Shown here: piece by piece, positions 29,787-40,191 of the stretch
Layout: the number at the start of each line of letters is the position of its first letter
Position numbering within the stretch: position 1 is the stretch's first letter
Assembly (NCBI GenBank): GCA_027577595.1
Contig: JANBRJ010000107.1
Location: forward strand, 1-53,557
Direction of reading: 5' to 3'
DNA from: Coemansia sp. RSA 487
Taxonomy: Eukaryota; Kickxellomycota; Kickxellomycetes; Kickxellales; Kickxellaceae
Length of the DNA: 53,557 nt
Position numbers and translations under genes: made by a program
The notes under the pieces: generated by a model
What the model was told of the DNA's origin: nothing
What the model saw: the letters and a program-made list of their open reading frames with translations, nothing else
The model's database searches: none

Positions 29787-30725
29787 GGCTGCACATTCAC
29801 AATATGTAAAATAATTTATAAATATCCAAAGTCGGAGGGTAACAAGGAAAATAAAGTGTATTATGAGTTTTGTACATATTGAGATGTCTTCTCTTTTTTT
29901 TTGACACTACTAAAATCCCAACCCCTGGGACATGCTTTTACAGAAACAATTTATTGTATGGGATTTGTAGGCATGATTTTTTTTTGACTTTAAGCAAACA
30001 CACCAAAGAAGCCGGCTTTTAAAACGGTAATGTACCCTTCCGGCCTCGCTCCTTTTTTTTTTGCAGAATGAGTGAAACTTGTGACGATGTGGCAGAAAGG
30101 TAGTTTGGTTAGCATGCGCAGACCGCCGTATACGATTGGCTACAAGGAAAAGTCATGCTGCTTGAATTCTTGCAATGTAGGTCAGCCAACTCCCATGATG
30201 CAGACGCGCGGGTAACAGCAAACAGCACGGACTTGCCGATACAACGTGGCCAAACTTTTGGAGTATTTTATTCAGATTTTTGGACGCAGCAGAGCACTGG
30301 TCATGCCGTTGCTAATATTGCTACATTTTGTCTGGTCAACTGGATGTTAAATTCCCGTCCGTATGACAGCAAAAAAATATACAGACTGAGTCTTGTCGCG
30401 ATTATACAAGGAGATGTTGCACATGTACAGATAGTTTAGTTGTTTCATACACAGGTTTGCAATGCATTCAGCAATATATATAGGCAATCTTCCATCTGGT
30501 GCCGGGCTTTTCATCTCATAGCCTCCTTTGCACCAGGTCAGAACGATCTACTGATATTCTTCCACCTGTTTGAATTTTTTTTTTTAAAATCCTCTCCTCG
30601 TTTTCACAAGACAAAGAGATTTTCGAACAATCGTTCTGGTCTACTTCTCTTCTATCCTTGCTTTCCATTCGCACTCTATTCTTGTTTACTCTTATTTTCT
30701 CTGGCTTCTCTCTCTAACGCTGATA
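29787..30725. other. Divergent intergenic region SDE2 / TLC gene
   Basis: 939 bases. Contains a TATATATAGG box at about 30474-30483 and a CT-rich leader for the TLC gene. A 94-codon plus-strand frame at 30155-30439 has no recognisable feature. No RNA gene signature noticed. Confidence 0.45.
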
Positions 30726-31418
30726 ATGAGCATTCTCGCCATACCGTCTGGCTTTGTTGCTGGGGCTGCGGTAGGCTCGCTTGGATTGAATGCCCTTTTC
30801 CACACCGTGCGCCGCAAGAGCGCCATCAATTCTGAAAAGCAGCTGGCATGGGTGCTCACATTTCCAACTTGCGTTGTGGTCACCATAGGCTCGATAAAGT
30901 ACATAGCGTTTGCGCTGGCTAACGGGTTCGACGTAACGCGGATTATTTACTCGGATCCCTTTTCGCTGGTGCTCTTGGGCTTCTTTTGCTCTTATCTGGT
31001 GTGGGATCTCATTCTCGGCCACATGTACTACCGGTCAACGATAAATCTAGTCACTGGATACATCCACCACACGCTTTTCATCTGCATGAGCGTATTTGCC
31101 GCCAAGCAGGGCGTGTCAGCAATCTTCTGCCTGCTGTTTTACAATGAGCTGCCAACAATCCTTCTTGCTCTGGGCAACTTGCGCAAAGAGTGGCGGTGCG
31201 ACAAGCTTTTTGCCATTACGTTCTTCTCTACTCGTATTGCCTTGCACGCAATGCTTATCATGGAGTTTTTCCAGCACTCGGAACTACGCTTCCTCTGGAA
31301 GCTCATGTTTCTCGTCATGCCGATGCACTTGTACTGGTTTTATGGCGCAATGCGCGGGCAGATGAGAAGACGCAAGCTTCGAGCTGTCCAATATGCTCGG
31401 AGCTCGCGCTGTGACTGA
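30726..31418 (+). CDS. TLC-domain membrane protein
   Basis: 230 residues with about six hydrophobic segments: near 5-22, 42-65, 78-98, 108-130, 135-150 and 175-215. The pattern matches the TRAM-LAG1-CLN8 fold: KQLAWVLTFPTC, then CSYLVWDLILGHMYYR, YIHHTLFICMSVF with the paired His, FYNELPTILLALGNL, and a last helix MFLVMPMHLYWFYG before a basic cytosolic tail (RRRKLRAVQYARSSR). It looks like the TMEM56/TLCD4 type rather than ceramide synthase because the Lag1 catalytic stretch with HHxxD is shorter. Role probably in lipid handling of the ER or Golgi; substrate unknown. Confidence 0.85.
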   Translation: MSILAIPSGFVAGAAVGSLGLNALFHTVRRKSAINSEKQLAWVLTFPTCVVVTIGSIKYIAFALANGFDVTRIIYSDPFSLVLLGFFCSYLVWDLILGHMYYRSTINLVTGYIHHTLFICMSVFAAKQGVSAIFCLLFYNELPTILLALGNLRKEWRCDKLFAITFFSTRIALHAMLIMEFFQHSELRFLWKLMFLVMPMHLYWFYGAMRGQMRRRKLRAVQYARSSRCD

Positions 31419-31761
31419 GTGGAAACAACCTGTCCAATCTGTGGCACACCTGCACTATCCAAATGCTCTGATTTGCTCGCTTTTCTCAGCTTAGGATCAT
31501 CCAGTCAAATCCGTGCTACCAGTTGATCAGTAATGATCGCATCAAATCAATGTCTTTTTTTTTTAAAGATTTTGGTAACCACTTTTTTTTTTCATGAGCC
31601 AAAGGCGTTTGGCTCTCCTTCAGCTTATGTTACTTTATCATTATTATCGCTTAATAAACGTATTTCTTACCATCATACACTCTTTAGACTATATTACAAC
31701 CTTCAAGTCATATTTCTTTCTCCTGAACGAACGAACGAACGAACCGACGAAAGCGAGAAAA
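31419..31761. other. SUV3 promoter and leader
   Basis: No gene. Ends in a (GAAC)5 microsatellite just before the SUV3 start. An in-frame upstream ATG at 31594 falls in this leader. Confidence 0.5.
31725..31744 (+). repeat. (GAAC)5 microsatellite in SUV3 leader
   Basis: Five perfect copies of GAAC, 17 bases before the chosen SUV3 ATG. Confidence 0.8.
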
Positions 31762-33987
31762 ATGCAGAGCTGTTTGCGTGCACTTGGCTCTTGCCCAAAA
31801 GAGGTCTCGGCAAAAAGACGGGTGCTGCTTCCCCTTACAACTACGACGGACAACAGCAAACTGCTTCACACCAACACAACAAACCTCCGCAGCATATCGA
31901 GGACGTCGAAGAAGCGCATGAAGGAGATAAAAGAAGCCAAAGATAAGCATGGTTCTTCTGGCGCATTCGGGGGATTTGGCGGCAGGTCGACAGGGGACAG
32001 AGGGTTGACAGGGGTTATGCGGCTGTCACCACGGCTGGGGCCAAACAAACGCCAACCGTACGATTCCAAACTCAGCTCGCCAATCGATCTAGCCCAGGAA
32101 TGGCCCAGCGACGCAGATATGAACGAGGAGTTTGCAGAAAAGCTCCTAGACACTCAGCTCGACTGGTTCTGCACCGAAAAGTCTGTGTTCCATCGATGCG
32201 CACTGTTTGGAATCAGCCAGCCCAAGTTTAACGAGTGGTCGGTGACATATGCACAGGCCGCAAGGGACGGAAAGATCGAGCGCCTTTTGCCAAAGAATCT
32301 TGTATCAAGTCTTCGCCATATTAGAAAGTCTGTATTCAACGATATCCTAGTCAACCAGTTCTTTGCATTTCTTGAAAAGGAGGCGCCTCATGTGGTTGAA
32401 AACATTGGGTATCTTCGAGAGATCAGTGACCTTCGGTTCCCGCATGAATGGAACGCTCGGGCCCGCTCCATGAAGCGGCGCATCATCATGCATGTCGGAC
32501 CGACGAACTCTGGAAAAACGTACCACGCGCTGCAGCGGCTGAAGATTCCCTCGGCGAGCGTGTACTGCTCGCCTCTGCGTCTTTTGGCGCACGAGGTTTA
32601 CACAAGGATGCTGAGCGAAGGCATTTCGAGCGTTCTTATCACTGGAGAAGAAAGAAAGAAGCCCGTATACGAAGACATCGGCATAAAGCCGCTTGGGTAC
32701 AACTACAGAGGCGACGTCAGCCCCCAGGTCATGTCCTGCACCATAGAAATGTGCTCGTTTCAACACGACTATAAGATTGCAGTCATTGACGAAATCCAGA
32801 TGATCAACGATCGCCAGCGTGGTTGGGCGTGGACCAGTGCGCTACTCGGCTTGCGTGCTGAAGAGATCCACTTGTGCGGAGAACCGTCCGCTGTGCCGCT
32901 GGTAAAAAGGATTTGCGCGTCTATAGATGAGGAGGTCGAGGTGCGCGAGTATACGCGGCTGGGACCGTTGAAGGTTAGCGAAAAGTCGCTATGGGGCAAC
33001 TGGTCGAACATTGAGAAGGGAGACTGCGTGGTGACCTTTTCGCGCAAAGAGATCTACGAGACTAAAAAGATCATTGAACAGAGAACCGGGCTAAGGTGTG
33101 CTGTTATCTATGGTGGTCTGCCGCCCGAAGCGCGGGCTAAGCAAGCCAAGCTGTTTAACGATCCAGACTCTGAGTACGATGTGATGGTGGCAAGCGATGC
33201 AGTTGGCATGGGCATCAACCTTAACATCAAGCGCGTTGTGTTCATGACGCTGTCAAAATGGGATGGCGAAGTGGTAAGGCCAGTTAGCGTTTCGCAGACA
33301 AGGCAGATCGGCGGTCGTGCTGGGCGGTTCAAAACAAGCAACGATGTTGGCATCGTGACCTCATTCTGGCATGCTGATCTTAAGAATCTGGACAGGCTAA
33401 TGCACACACAACCACAGGAACTTGATGCGGCTGGGATTCAGGCGCCATCAGAGATCGTTGAACTATTTTCGCACCAGTTCCCCAAAATGTCCTTCAAGAA
33501 TTTGTGGAGGATGTTTTGCGACATTGCGACAGTGGAAAGCGACTACTTTTTGTGCAACTTTAATGCGCAGGAGGAAATTGCCGACGTTATCGAGAGTTAC
33601 CCGCTGTCAGTTCGCGAAAAATATCGGTTCATCTACTCCCCAGTCCAGACAAAGCACCCGCTGGATGTCATGTGTCTGAGAAAGTTTGCAGAAGCAGTGG
33701 CATACAAGAAGGAATGCAGGATCGAAGATATTGTCAAGCTCCCGGATACCCCGCCAAAGAACCGCGAGATGGCACACGAGTTTGAGCAATGGCACCGAGT
33801 TATCAGTTCTTATATATGGATGTCGATGAACTTTGCCTACGTATTCAAGAGCACCAACGAAGCGGTATTGCTGAAAGAAAAGTGCGAGAGGCTTCTTCAC
33901 GAGGGACTGCTTACTATCGGGAGGACAAAGCGGCCCAAGAAAAATAATTACTGTGATCCAGAGCTCAAGATCCACGCGCTTGCGTAG
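31762..33987 (+). CDS. SUV3: Mitochondrial ATP-dependent RNA helicase Suv3
   Basis: Helicase of the mitochondrial degradosome; in yeast it works with the exonuclease Dss1 on mtRNA turnover. From the ATG at 31762 the protein has 741 residues. The start is basic and Ser/Thr/Leu-rich (MQSCLRALGSCPKEVSAKRR), a likely presequence. Helicase motifs are intact: Walker A GPTNSGKT (246-253), CSPLRLLAHE, LITGEERK, DEIQ (343-346) instead of DEAD, which is typical of Suv3, then AVIYGGLPPE, ASDAVGMGINL and QIGGRAGRF. The Suv3 C-terminal helical domain follows to ERLLHEGLLTIG. The frame continues upstream to 31594, but that part is the CT-rich and GAAC-repeat leader. Confidence 0.96.
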   Translation: MQSCLRALGSCPKEVSAKRRVLLPLTTTTDNSKLLHTNTTNLRSISRTSKKRMKEIKEAKDKHGSSGAFGGFGGRSTGDRGLTGVMRLSPRLGPNKRQPYDSKLSSPIDLAQEWPSDADMNEEFAEKLLDTQLDWFCTEKSVFHRCALFGISQPKFNEWSVTYAQAARDGKIERLLPKNLVSSLRHIRKSVFNDILVNQFFAFLEKEAPHVVENIGYLREISDLRFPHEWNARARSMKRRIIMHVGPTNSGKTYHALQRLKIPSASVYCSPLRLLAHEVYTRMLSEGISSVLITGEERKKPVYEDIGIKPLGYNYRGDVSPQVMSCTIEMCSFQHDYKIAVIDEIQMINDRQRGWAWTSALLGLRAEEIHLCGEPSAVPLVKRICASIDEEVEVREYTRLGPLKVSEKSLWGNWSNIEKGDCVVTFSRKEIYETKKIIEQRTGLRCAVIYGGLPPEARAKQAKLFNDPDSEYDVMVASDAVGMGINLNIKRVVFMTLSKWDGEVVRPVSVSQTRQIGGRAGRFKTSNDVGIVTSFWHADLKNLDRLMHTQPQELDAAGIQAPSEIVELFSHQFPKMSFKNLWRMFCDIATVESDYFLCNFNAQEEIADVIESYPLSVREKYRFIYSPVQTKHPLDVMCLRKFAEAVAYKKECRIEDIVKLPDTPPKNREMAHEFEQWHRVISSYIWMSMNFAYVFKSTNEAVLLKEKCERLLHEGLLTIGRTKRPKKNNYCDPELKIHALA

Positions 33988-34284
33988 CCTGGATTGAAGG
34001 CATCTTTTAAGCTTTCTAGCAAGCTTTTCTTTGGTCTCAGTTACATACAATCTAAACTTTGTATTTCACAATCACGCACATATTACCTCAAAAGCTTGAA
34101 AGCCACAACGACTTTGCTCTTTCCTTTTCCCCCTTATGTTTATTTGTCATTTTATACTGTAATTTTAGCTCTAATCCGTTTTGTCCTGTGTTAACCAATT
34201 TACGACAAGGAGGCAATAATTGCAATAATTGCCTGTTATAAAAGTTCGTTCGTATATATAAAAAAAAGGTAGCGGCGAGTAAAG
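33988..34284. other. SUV3-VPS15 intergenic region
   Basis: Contains a tandem GCAATAATT pair at about 34213-34230 and the VPS15 TATA box. Nothing else seen. Confidence 0.5.
34237..34244 (+). promoter_or_regulatory. TATA box of VPS15
   Basis: TATAAAAG 41 bases before the VPS15 ATG; a second TATATATA lies at about 34253-34260. Confidence 0.4.
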
Positions 34285-37200
34285 ATGGGCCAAACGGCGT
34301 CGCATTCACTGGTCGCTGCCGCCGATTTGCAACCGCCATTGGCAATGGGGGTCAATGGACTTGGCGCAGAACTGGGAGAGCCACTTCAACATATAAAAAT
34401 GCTAGGTAGTACACGGTTTATGAAGACAATTCTCTGCAAGCTTCCGAGCGAGGGCCAAATGGTGCTTCACGTATTCATGCGCCCTGTCAGTATGAATTTC
34501 GACCTGACTCGGCAAATAAAGACGCTACGCAGACTCTATTCAAAGCTCAAGGATACAAAGCGTGTGTTGGCGCACATCCGGGTGCTGAGCGACGACTGGG
34601 CAGTCTATATCTTGCGGCAATACTTGCACAACAACCTCTATGACAAGGCCAGCACTCGACCATTTCTGTCGCCAGCTGAGAAGCGCTGGATTGCCTACCA
34701 GATTCTCACTGCTCTGCGCGAGTCGCACGCTCGAGGTGTGTGCCATGGCGATATTAAGAGCGAGAACATCATGGTAACAAGCTGGAACCTGGCGTTTCTG
34801 GCCGACTTTGCGCCCTTTAAACCGACATATTTGCCCGCTGACGATCCTGCAGAGTTCAACTTTTATTTCGATACATCTGCGCGACAGTGTTGCTGCGTTT
34901 CTCCTGAGCGCTTTTATGACCCGGGAAGCAAAATATCACAGGTTTTGGTTGCTTCTAACGCGGACATGGTAAAAGAAAGCGCTGACAGCGAAGATAAAGA
35001 TGTGCTTGCGCTGAAACCATCAATGGACATATTTTCCGCAGGGTGTGTGATAGCTGAACTGTTTCTGGATGGAAATCCTCTTTTCAGCCTGTCGCGTCTG
35101 CTCCAGTATCGCAAGGGCGATATCACCACCGAAGAGCTTGTCTCGGGGATCCATGATCCAGAGATCGCGGCACTAGTATCCCATATGATTCAGATTGAAC
35201 CCGAGGCGCGGCTCTCTGCTGCCGAGTATTTGGACCGCTGGGCGTCGATATTCCCTAATGCGCCTTTGGCCGCCTACATGGACAGCTGCAGCCCCGACAC
35301 ACGTATGCGCACGCTGTTTGGAGAGATTGGCCGTATAAGCGATGACACTTGCGAGATATTTGCTAGTGTTTCTTGCGCTAACGTGCGAAATTGCAACCTT
35401 CCGTCCTCGAGATGTATGGGCATCAAGGTCCTTCTCAAATGCAGCCGTGGGCCACTCAAGGGCGACCCAGATCTTATTCTCCCCTATTTTGTTGCCTTGA
35501 CTGCCGACTCGTCAGCGCAAGTGCGTGCGTTAGCAATTGTTGCCATCCGAGATCTTTTACTCGATCTGAATCGGCTAACTCCGATAAATGCAAACATATT
35601 CGATGACTATCTTGCTCCCCATCTGCAGTACTATGCTGGCGACTCTAGTGTTGGAGTCCGATGCATCTTCGCCTCAGTCATATCCGACATTGCCGACAGC
35701 TCATATTACCTGGTAGGTGGCGATCTTCACACCCCATCGGCAGCCGTGATGTCGGGATCCCTTGTGCGAAGGACCGACTTTCTTGACAACCAGATCCGTG
35801 CAGTTGTCAGCAAACTCTCGTTTGACGAAGCCGAGGTCAAACATGTGCTTCTATGCTCGTTTCCGCAGCTATATGAGCGAGGAGTGCAGAGCCTTTCGCA
35901 CATTATCACCTATCTGAATGACCGTGACTGCTGGTTTTTGCGCGCAGCCTTCTTCGACGTAGTGTTTGCTGCGTCGGGCCAGATCAGTCGACACGCGTCC
36001 CGAGAATACATTGTGCCTCTAATCAACCTAAACGACCACGAGGTATTTGTTGCCATCAGTGCTCTGCGTGCGCTGATCAAACTCGTTCCGCAAATGTCGC
36101 CTGCCATGCTTTGGGATAAACTTGTCGAGGCGCAAGCACTGTCCAAGCATCCCGCACTGCGTAGCAGTGCCAAGGAGTTTACAGAGTTTGTTGTTGGTAA
36201 CGCAAGACTCCCTATATCACACGATCTTGTGGGCTTGGCCTTAGATATAACCAAAACAAATGCCGGTGGCGGCAAAGCAGTCGAAATCCCTGCTAGTCTG
36301 ACCAACGAGGCGGCAGACAAGACATCTGCCCGCACCATCCAACTACGAGAAATTGGCGCTGCTTTGCAGACGGTGTTCCTGACGCCAGTCAAGGATCCAT
36401 GGACCAGCAAGGCACACATAGCCAAGGGCAAAATGGAGGCATTTATGCATAAAAAATCGCTGGAACTCGAATTTGCACAGACATTAAAGCAACAAAAATT
36501 TGAAGAATGGCGGCCTCATGGAACGCTGGTTGCCGAGATTGTGGAACACAATGATGCAGTATCTTGCTTAGTAGCCACGGGTGGCTCCTTGTTTGCATCA
36601 GGCGGCGATGACGGTGTTGTCAGACTATTCGACGCCAACAGCTTCCGTAAGAATGCAGTTTGTCGGTCACGAGCAACGCATTTCCAAGGTGGGAGAATCA
36701 CAGGTCTTGTCTACCACAGCGTGCTTGACTGCCTTGTATCCAGCTCAGATAATGGAAGCATCCACGTGTACCGGCCGGCATCGCACGAGTTTGTTGATCT
36801 AGCTCCCGAAACAGTGCTTCCAAAACATGAGTATATCGTTGGTATGGGCTTTGCGAAGGGTACTACAGGCGTTTCGCTCGTGGCGGGCACATCGAGATCG
36901 CGTGTTTTGTTTTATGATATTGCGACGATGAAGCTCGAGGATGAGATAGTTTTGCGACCGGCGTATGGCAGACTGACAGCAATGGTGAGCGAGAGTTCTG
37001 TTTTTGCAGTTATTGGAACATCCGAGGGAATACTTGTCCTGATTGACTCTCGGTTCCGGATAGAGCTTAAGCGGTTCCGGCACTTCCTTGGGCACCAGAT
37101 CACATCTCTGTCGATGTACAAGAACGATAGCATTCTTGTTGGTACAGCTGCTGGCGATGTGTGCGTGCTTGATTTGCGGACTGGTAAATGGCCAGTATGC

Positions 37201-37623
37201 GTGTGCTCGCGTAGCCTACAGGAGCTCAAGGGGAACGACATCAACCGTCGATTGCGCATAAACAGCATCGAGCACGTCGAAAAGATGGCACACTTTGTAG
37301 CAGGAAGCAATGACTCGATGCTTCGATTCTGGGACCTGAAAAACTTGGAGCGCTCATACGTTATCAACTCCTCAGAGGCAGGAACCCCATATTCTTCGTA
37401 CAGGCTGAATGATACCGTTTACTACTGTGAAAACGCAGCGCCGGCTGTGCCACGGTCCCCGTTGGGTCGTGCAAGCAACAGGTTGGCACTCGACGCTAGC
37501 AACGCCATTTCTTCCAACAATGGCAAATCTGGCGGACCTATCACCTCTATGGCGATCTTGGGCACGCCGTCTATCATGCTTGTAACTGGTTTGCAGAGTG
37601 GTGCTATTCGTGTCATGATCTAG
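34285..37623 (+). CDS. VPS15: Vps15 regulatory kinase of PI3-kinase Vps34
   Basis: Membrane-anchored pseudokinase-like subunit that activates Vps34 to make PI3P for endosomal sorting and autophagy. 1112 residues in one exon. The N terminus MGQTAS fits N-myristoylation. The kinase domain has HGDIKSEN (154-161) in place of HRD, and DFA in place of DFG (LADFAPFKPTYLPADDP), both normal for Vps15. HEAT repeats follow from about 380-680 (for example PYFVALTADSSAQVRALAIVAIRD). A helical linker leads to a WD40 propeller from about 745 (VAEIVEHNDAVSCLVATG to the C-terminal GAIRVMI). It is shorter than yeast Vps15 (1454) because the linkers are compact. No interruption seen. Confidence 0.96.
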   Translation: MGQTASHSLVAAADLQPPLAMGVNGLGAELGEPLQHIKMLGSTRFMKTILCKLPSEGQMVLHVFMRPVSMNFDLTRQIKTLRRLYSKLKDTKRVLAHIRVLSDDWAVYILRQYLHNNLYDKASTRPFLSPAEKRWIAYQILTALRESHARGVCHGDIKSENIMVTSWNLAFLADFAPFKPTYLPADDPAEFNFYFDTSARQCCCVSPERFYDPGSKISQVLVASNADMVKESADSEDKDVLALKPSMDIFSAGCVIAELFLDGNPLFSLSRLLQYRKGDITTEELVSGIHDPEIAALVSHMIQIEPEARLSAAEYLDRWASIFPNAPLAAYMDSCSPDTRMRTLFGEIGRISDDTCEIFASVSCANVRNCNLPSSRCMGIKVLLKCSRGPLKGDPDLILPYFVALTADSSAQVRALAIVAIRDLLLDLNRLTPINANIFDDYLAPHLQYYAGDSSVGVRCIFASVISDIADSSYYLVGGDLHTPSAAVMSGSLVRRTDFLDNQIRAVVSKLSFDEAEVKHVLLCSFPQLYERGVQSLSHIITYLNDRDCWFLRAAFFDVVFAASGQISRHASREYIVPLINLNDHEVFVAISALRALIKLVPQMSPAMLWDKLVEAQALSKHPALRSSAKEFTEFVVGNARLPISHDLVGLALDITKTNAGGGKAVEIPASLTNEAADKTSARTIQLREIGAALQTVFLTPVKDPWTSKAHIAKGKMEAFMHKKSLELEFAQTLKQQKFEEWRPHGTLVAEIVEHNDAVSCLVATGGSLFASGGDDGVVRLFDANSFRKNAVCRSRATHFQGGRITGLVYHSVLDCLVSSSDNGSIHVYRPASHEFVDLAPETVLPKHEYIVGMGFAKGTTGVSLVAGTSRSRVLFYDIATMKLEDEIVLRPAYGRLTAMVSESSVFAVIGTSEGILVLIDSRFRIELKRFRHFLGHQITSLSMYKNDSILVGTAAGDVCVLDLRTGKWPVCVCSRSLQELKGNDINRRLRINSIEHVEKMAHFVAGSNDSMLRFWDLKNLERSYVINSSEAGTPYSSYRLNDTVYYCENAAPAVPRSPLGRASNRLALDASNAISSNNGKSGGPITSMAILGTPSIMLVTGLQSGAIRVMI

Positions 37624-37936
37624 CTCTTAGATAGATTTTGCGATGTTTTATTTGCCTGCATTTGCGGCAAATTGATATACCCATCACACAAAAATAGTAA
37701 AAAGAATGACCAAGTTGCGGTTACTGATGTGATACTATAGTCATAGCATCAAACGATGCAATGTTCACTACTCATTGCACCAATAGTGGACAACACAACG
37801 CTTGGAGGACGACTGTCAGCGGCAACCCTGGACAGAAGCACTCTGGCTACATGTCGCGACTACGGCGCTTGGCAGTGCTCTTTGGGCGAAGGCATTTGTC
37901 TTGCATTAGCAACCGTGGAAGATTATTATTATTATT

Positions 37937-37975
<39 letters not shown>

Positions 37976-38164
37976 GCTGTTGTTACTTGAGTTGCTGTTT
38001 AGAGACTTTGTAGACATACTGCCGGGACTGTCGCCATCACGTTTGCTGCTGTTGGAGCCGCTACTATTAGAACTGCTGCCCATGCTTTCTTCTACCATGT
38101 TTCTGCAGTATTCACTATAGTATACTAGGAGGCCATGACATGCAATTCGAGGATTCCTTCTTCT
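37624..38164. other. Flank of Fanzor relic with trinucleotide repeat
   Basis: No live gene. The right part likely holds the eroded 3' end of the Fanzor-like gene on the minus strand (a TAETW...KKAWAAVL-like reading near 38090-38110). A TTA/TTG trinucleotide repeat lies inside. Confidence 0.45.
37921..37982. repeat. (ATT)n(GTT)n microsatellite
   Basis: About five ATT/TTA units followed by about fourteen GTT units. Translated it gives long Asn or Cys runs, which create false open frames here. Confidence 0.9.
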
Positions 38165-40191
38165 CTACCAGCACCGTGGGTTTGAAACAAGCTGCTTAGG
38201 ATTATGCAGCCTCTCTGTCTTATAATAGGGGCAGATGGATGAAGTTCGAAACTCGCCAACTAGCAGTGCTTGAAAACCATGGTCTCTGAGCATCCTGAGC
38301 ATACCTACGCCCTTGATCGACTCATGGTAGCGGCTCATGGGTGCAGACCAGTTCCTTATAACCAGAACAGTATCCTCACCAAACACTTGACAGAGCTTGT
38401 TGCAAAGCAGATCATCTGCATGCTTGCTGTTCAGGTAGGAGGCTGGTCAAAGCTGACGATGAAGGGGCTTTGGGTTGGCATCATAAGTGGTCATTGTGTT
38501 AGGATAGAAATGATCCAACTCATCCCACACCTTGCTCTGTACAGCAAGGAACCTGTCAAACTCTGCTGGATCAAGAGTGGTATTTGAAGCCTTGGCCAGC
38601 TACTGCTCCAATTGCAGGGCAATGCCATCGCTGTAGTTTGCTCTGGCCCTTTTACGGGCCTTGCAGTGTCTGGAATAGTGAGTCCACTTGTCCTTCATAT
38701 TGCGTGTATTCCAAAAACCCATGGCTTGTCAGCAGTACTGAGCTTGTGCATACAATAGAGGAGGTCCCTTCGTCCTGGGTTAATCAGAACACAGTTGTCC
38801 TTTATCCCAGAATCACTCAGCTGCATCTTGCTCTGGATAATGTACTTGAACGCTGACTCCTTGCCCTTACCCCTAGTTGTCGATCCTGTGCTGCTTTTGT
38901 CCGAATTCTTTGTGCCATTGCCGTCATGATCATCATTACCATCGTCGTCGTCGTCGTTATCGCAGTCATTTCGGCTGTCATCCAAGAGCCTCTTGATGAT
39001 GCAAATTGACACCTCATCAGTCTAGATTGAACCGTTGAAGACCCTGTCATCCTGTGCACTTTTGATTGCCTTGCAGTTCAGATCAAGAACCTCACCCCAA
39101 AGCATAACACTAAACTCAGGACCTTTCTCAGTACAATCAAGCAAGCACCGGCTCAGGATTACCATGTCAATATGGACGAAGCTAGGTGCCCACTGCGTGC
39201 GGTGATGAAAGCACTGGAAGCCTCGTTGCTTTGGAATGTTTTTGAGGAAGACAGAGAGAAGGAAGAATGTCTTGATGTGCTTGACGGGATCACACTTGAT
39301 ATCATAGTAGAGCCCATTTTCATAGAGAGTAGTGTTATTGTAGCTGGAAAGAACAGGCTAAAGGGCTTTTGCACAGTTGTATGTATCAGCATCAAGCCCA
39401 TCAAGCACAAGCTCACTACTTGCAACTTGTTCCTTGACGAGTTTCATAGGGTCTTTGATCCGCTCTTGAATAGCCCAGTCAATATCATCCTCAGATGCAC
39501 CCTCAACCTTGAGTGCAATGCACAGTGCTTTCAAACGTATAGCTGACTGACGGAAGATGTTGATTGCACCACGGAGCCGATTACCAAGATGGTTCCTCAC
39601 AGCAACCTCAAATGCAATGCACATTTTCTAGGACTCATAAATGGCTGGCTGGGTCATAAAAGCTAACTTGGGCTGACGTACCTTGGATACCTTTATATAG
39701 TCGTTGATATATTTACTGATAAGCTGTCTTGATTTGGTATGTGTTTAGCTTTTGTACCTCCATCTTCGGCTTCTTCGCTGGTGGTTTCTCCGCCTGCTGC
39801 TTCTTGCACTTCCCCATCTTGGGTGCCACTACGGGCTCAGATGTTGCCTTGGTGGCTTCGGTTTCTGCTCTACTATTCAGGCTTTTGTATTGCGTATCTT
39901 TCCATTAGCCATTAGCAACACCTGTCTGAAAAATGAGTCGCAAACGTAGTATTTTATGTCGAGTTGGGGGTTCTTCTGTAGCTCGCGTACAAAGATATAC
40001 CTTGCCAGGTAGTATCCATGCCTGGTTATATAATACATACCCTTGACACGCTGTTCGAGGAGTCTTTCGCACTTGCGCCGCCACATAACCACACTCAGCG
40101 GCACCTTTAGGACACCCCCTTTTTCACCATCAGGGGTGCGGTTTACAGTGATTTTCTTTTTTTTCTGTTTTCGGGCTTTTTCTCGGATCAC
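38165..40191 (-). pseudogene. Decayed Fanzor (eukaryotic TnpB-like) gene
   Basis: Fanzors are eukaryotic relatives of TnpB and Cas12, RNA-guided nucleases carried by transposons. Minus-strand segments follow the family order. 40191-39877 is a basic N terminus (REKARKQKKKK, then RYIFVRELQKNP). 39624-39358 is a helical part (VRNHLGNRLRGAINIFRQ). Near 39300-39100 is an FLLSVFLKN-type stretch. 39012-38695 carries the RuvC-I region VLINPGRRDLLYCMHKLST. 38386-38165 has SAPMSRYHESIKGVGMLRML, then GEFRTSSICPY, the strand and zinc-ribbon start that precede RuvC-III. Several stops and frame changes separate the parts. The RuvC-I Asp of the usual DPG is Asn, and the first zinc pair reads CPYY, so the protein could not be active. 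Ends of the element were not found. Confidence 0.75.

Noticed and set aside
37756-38120. Frames with long Cys, Leu or Asn runs on both strands
   Set aside because: They are translations of the trinucleotide repeat.
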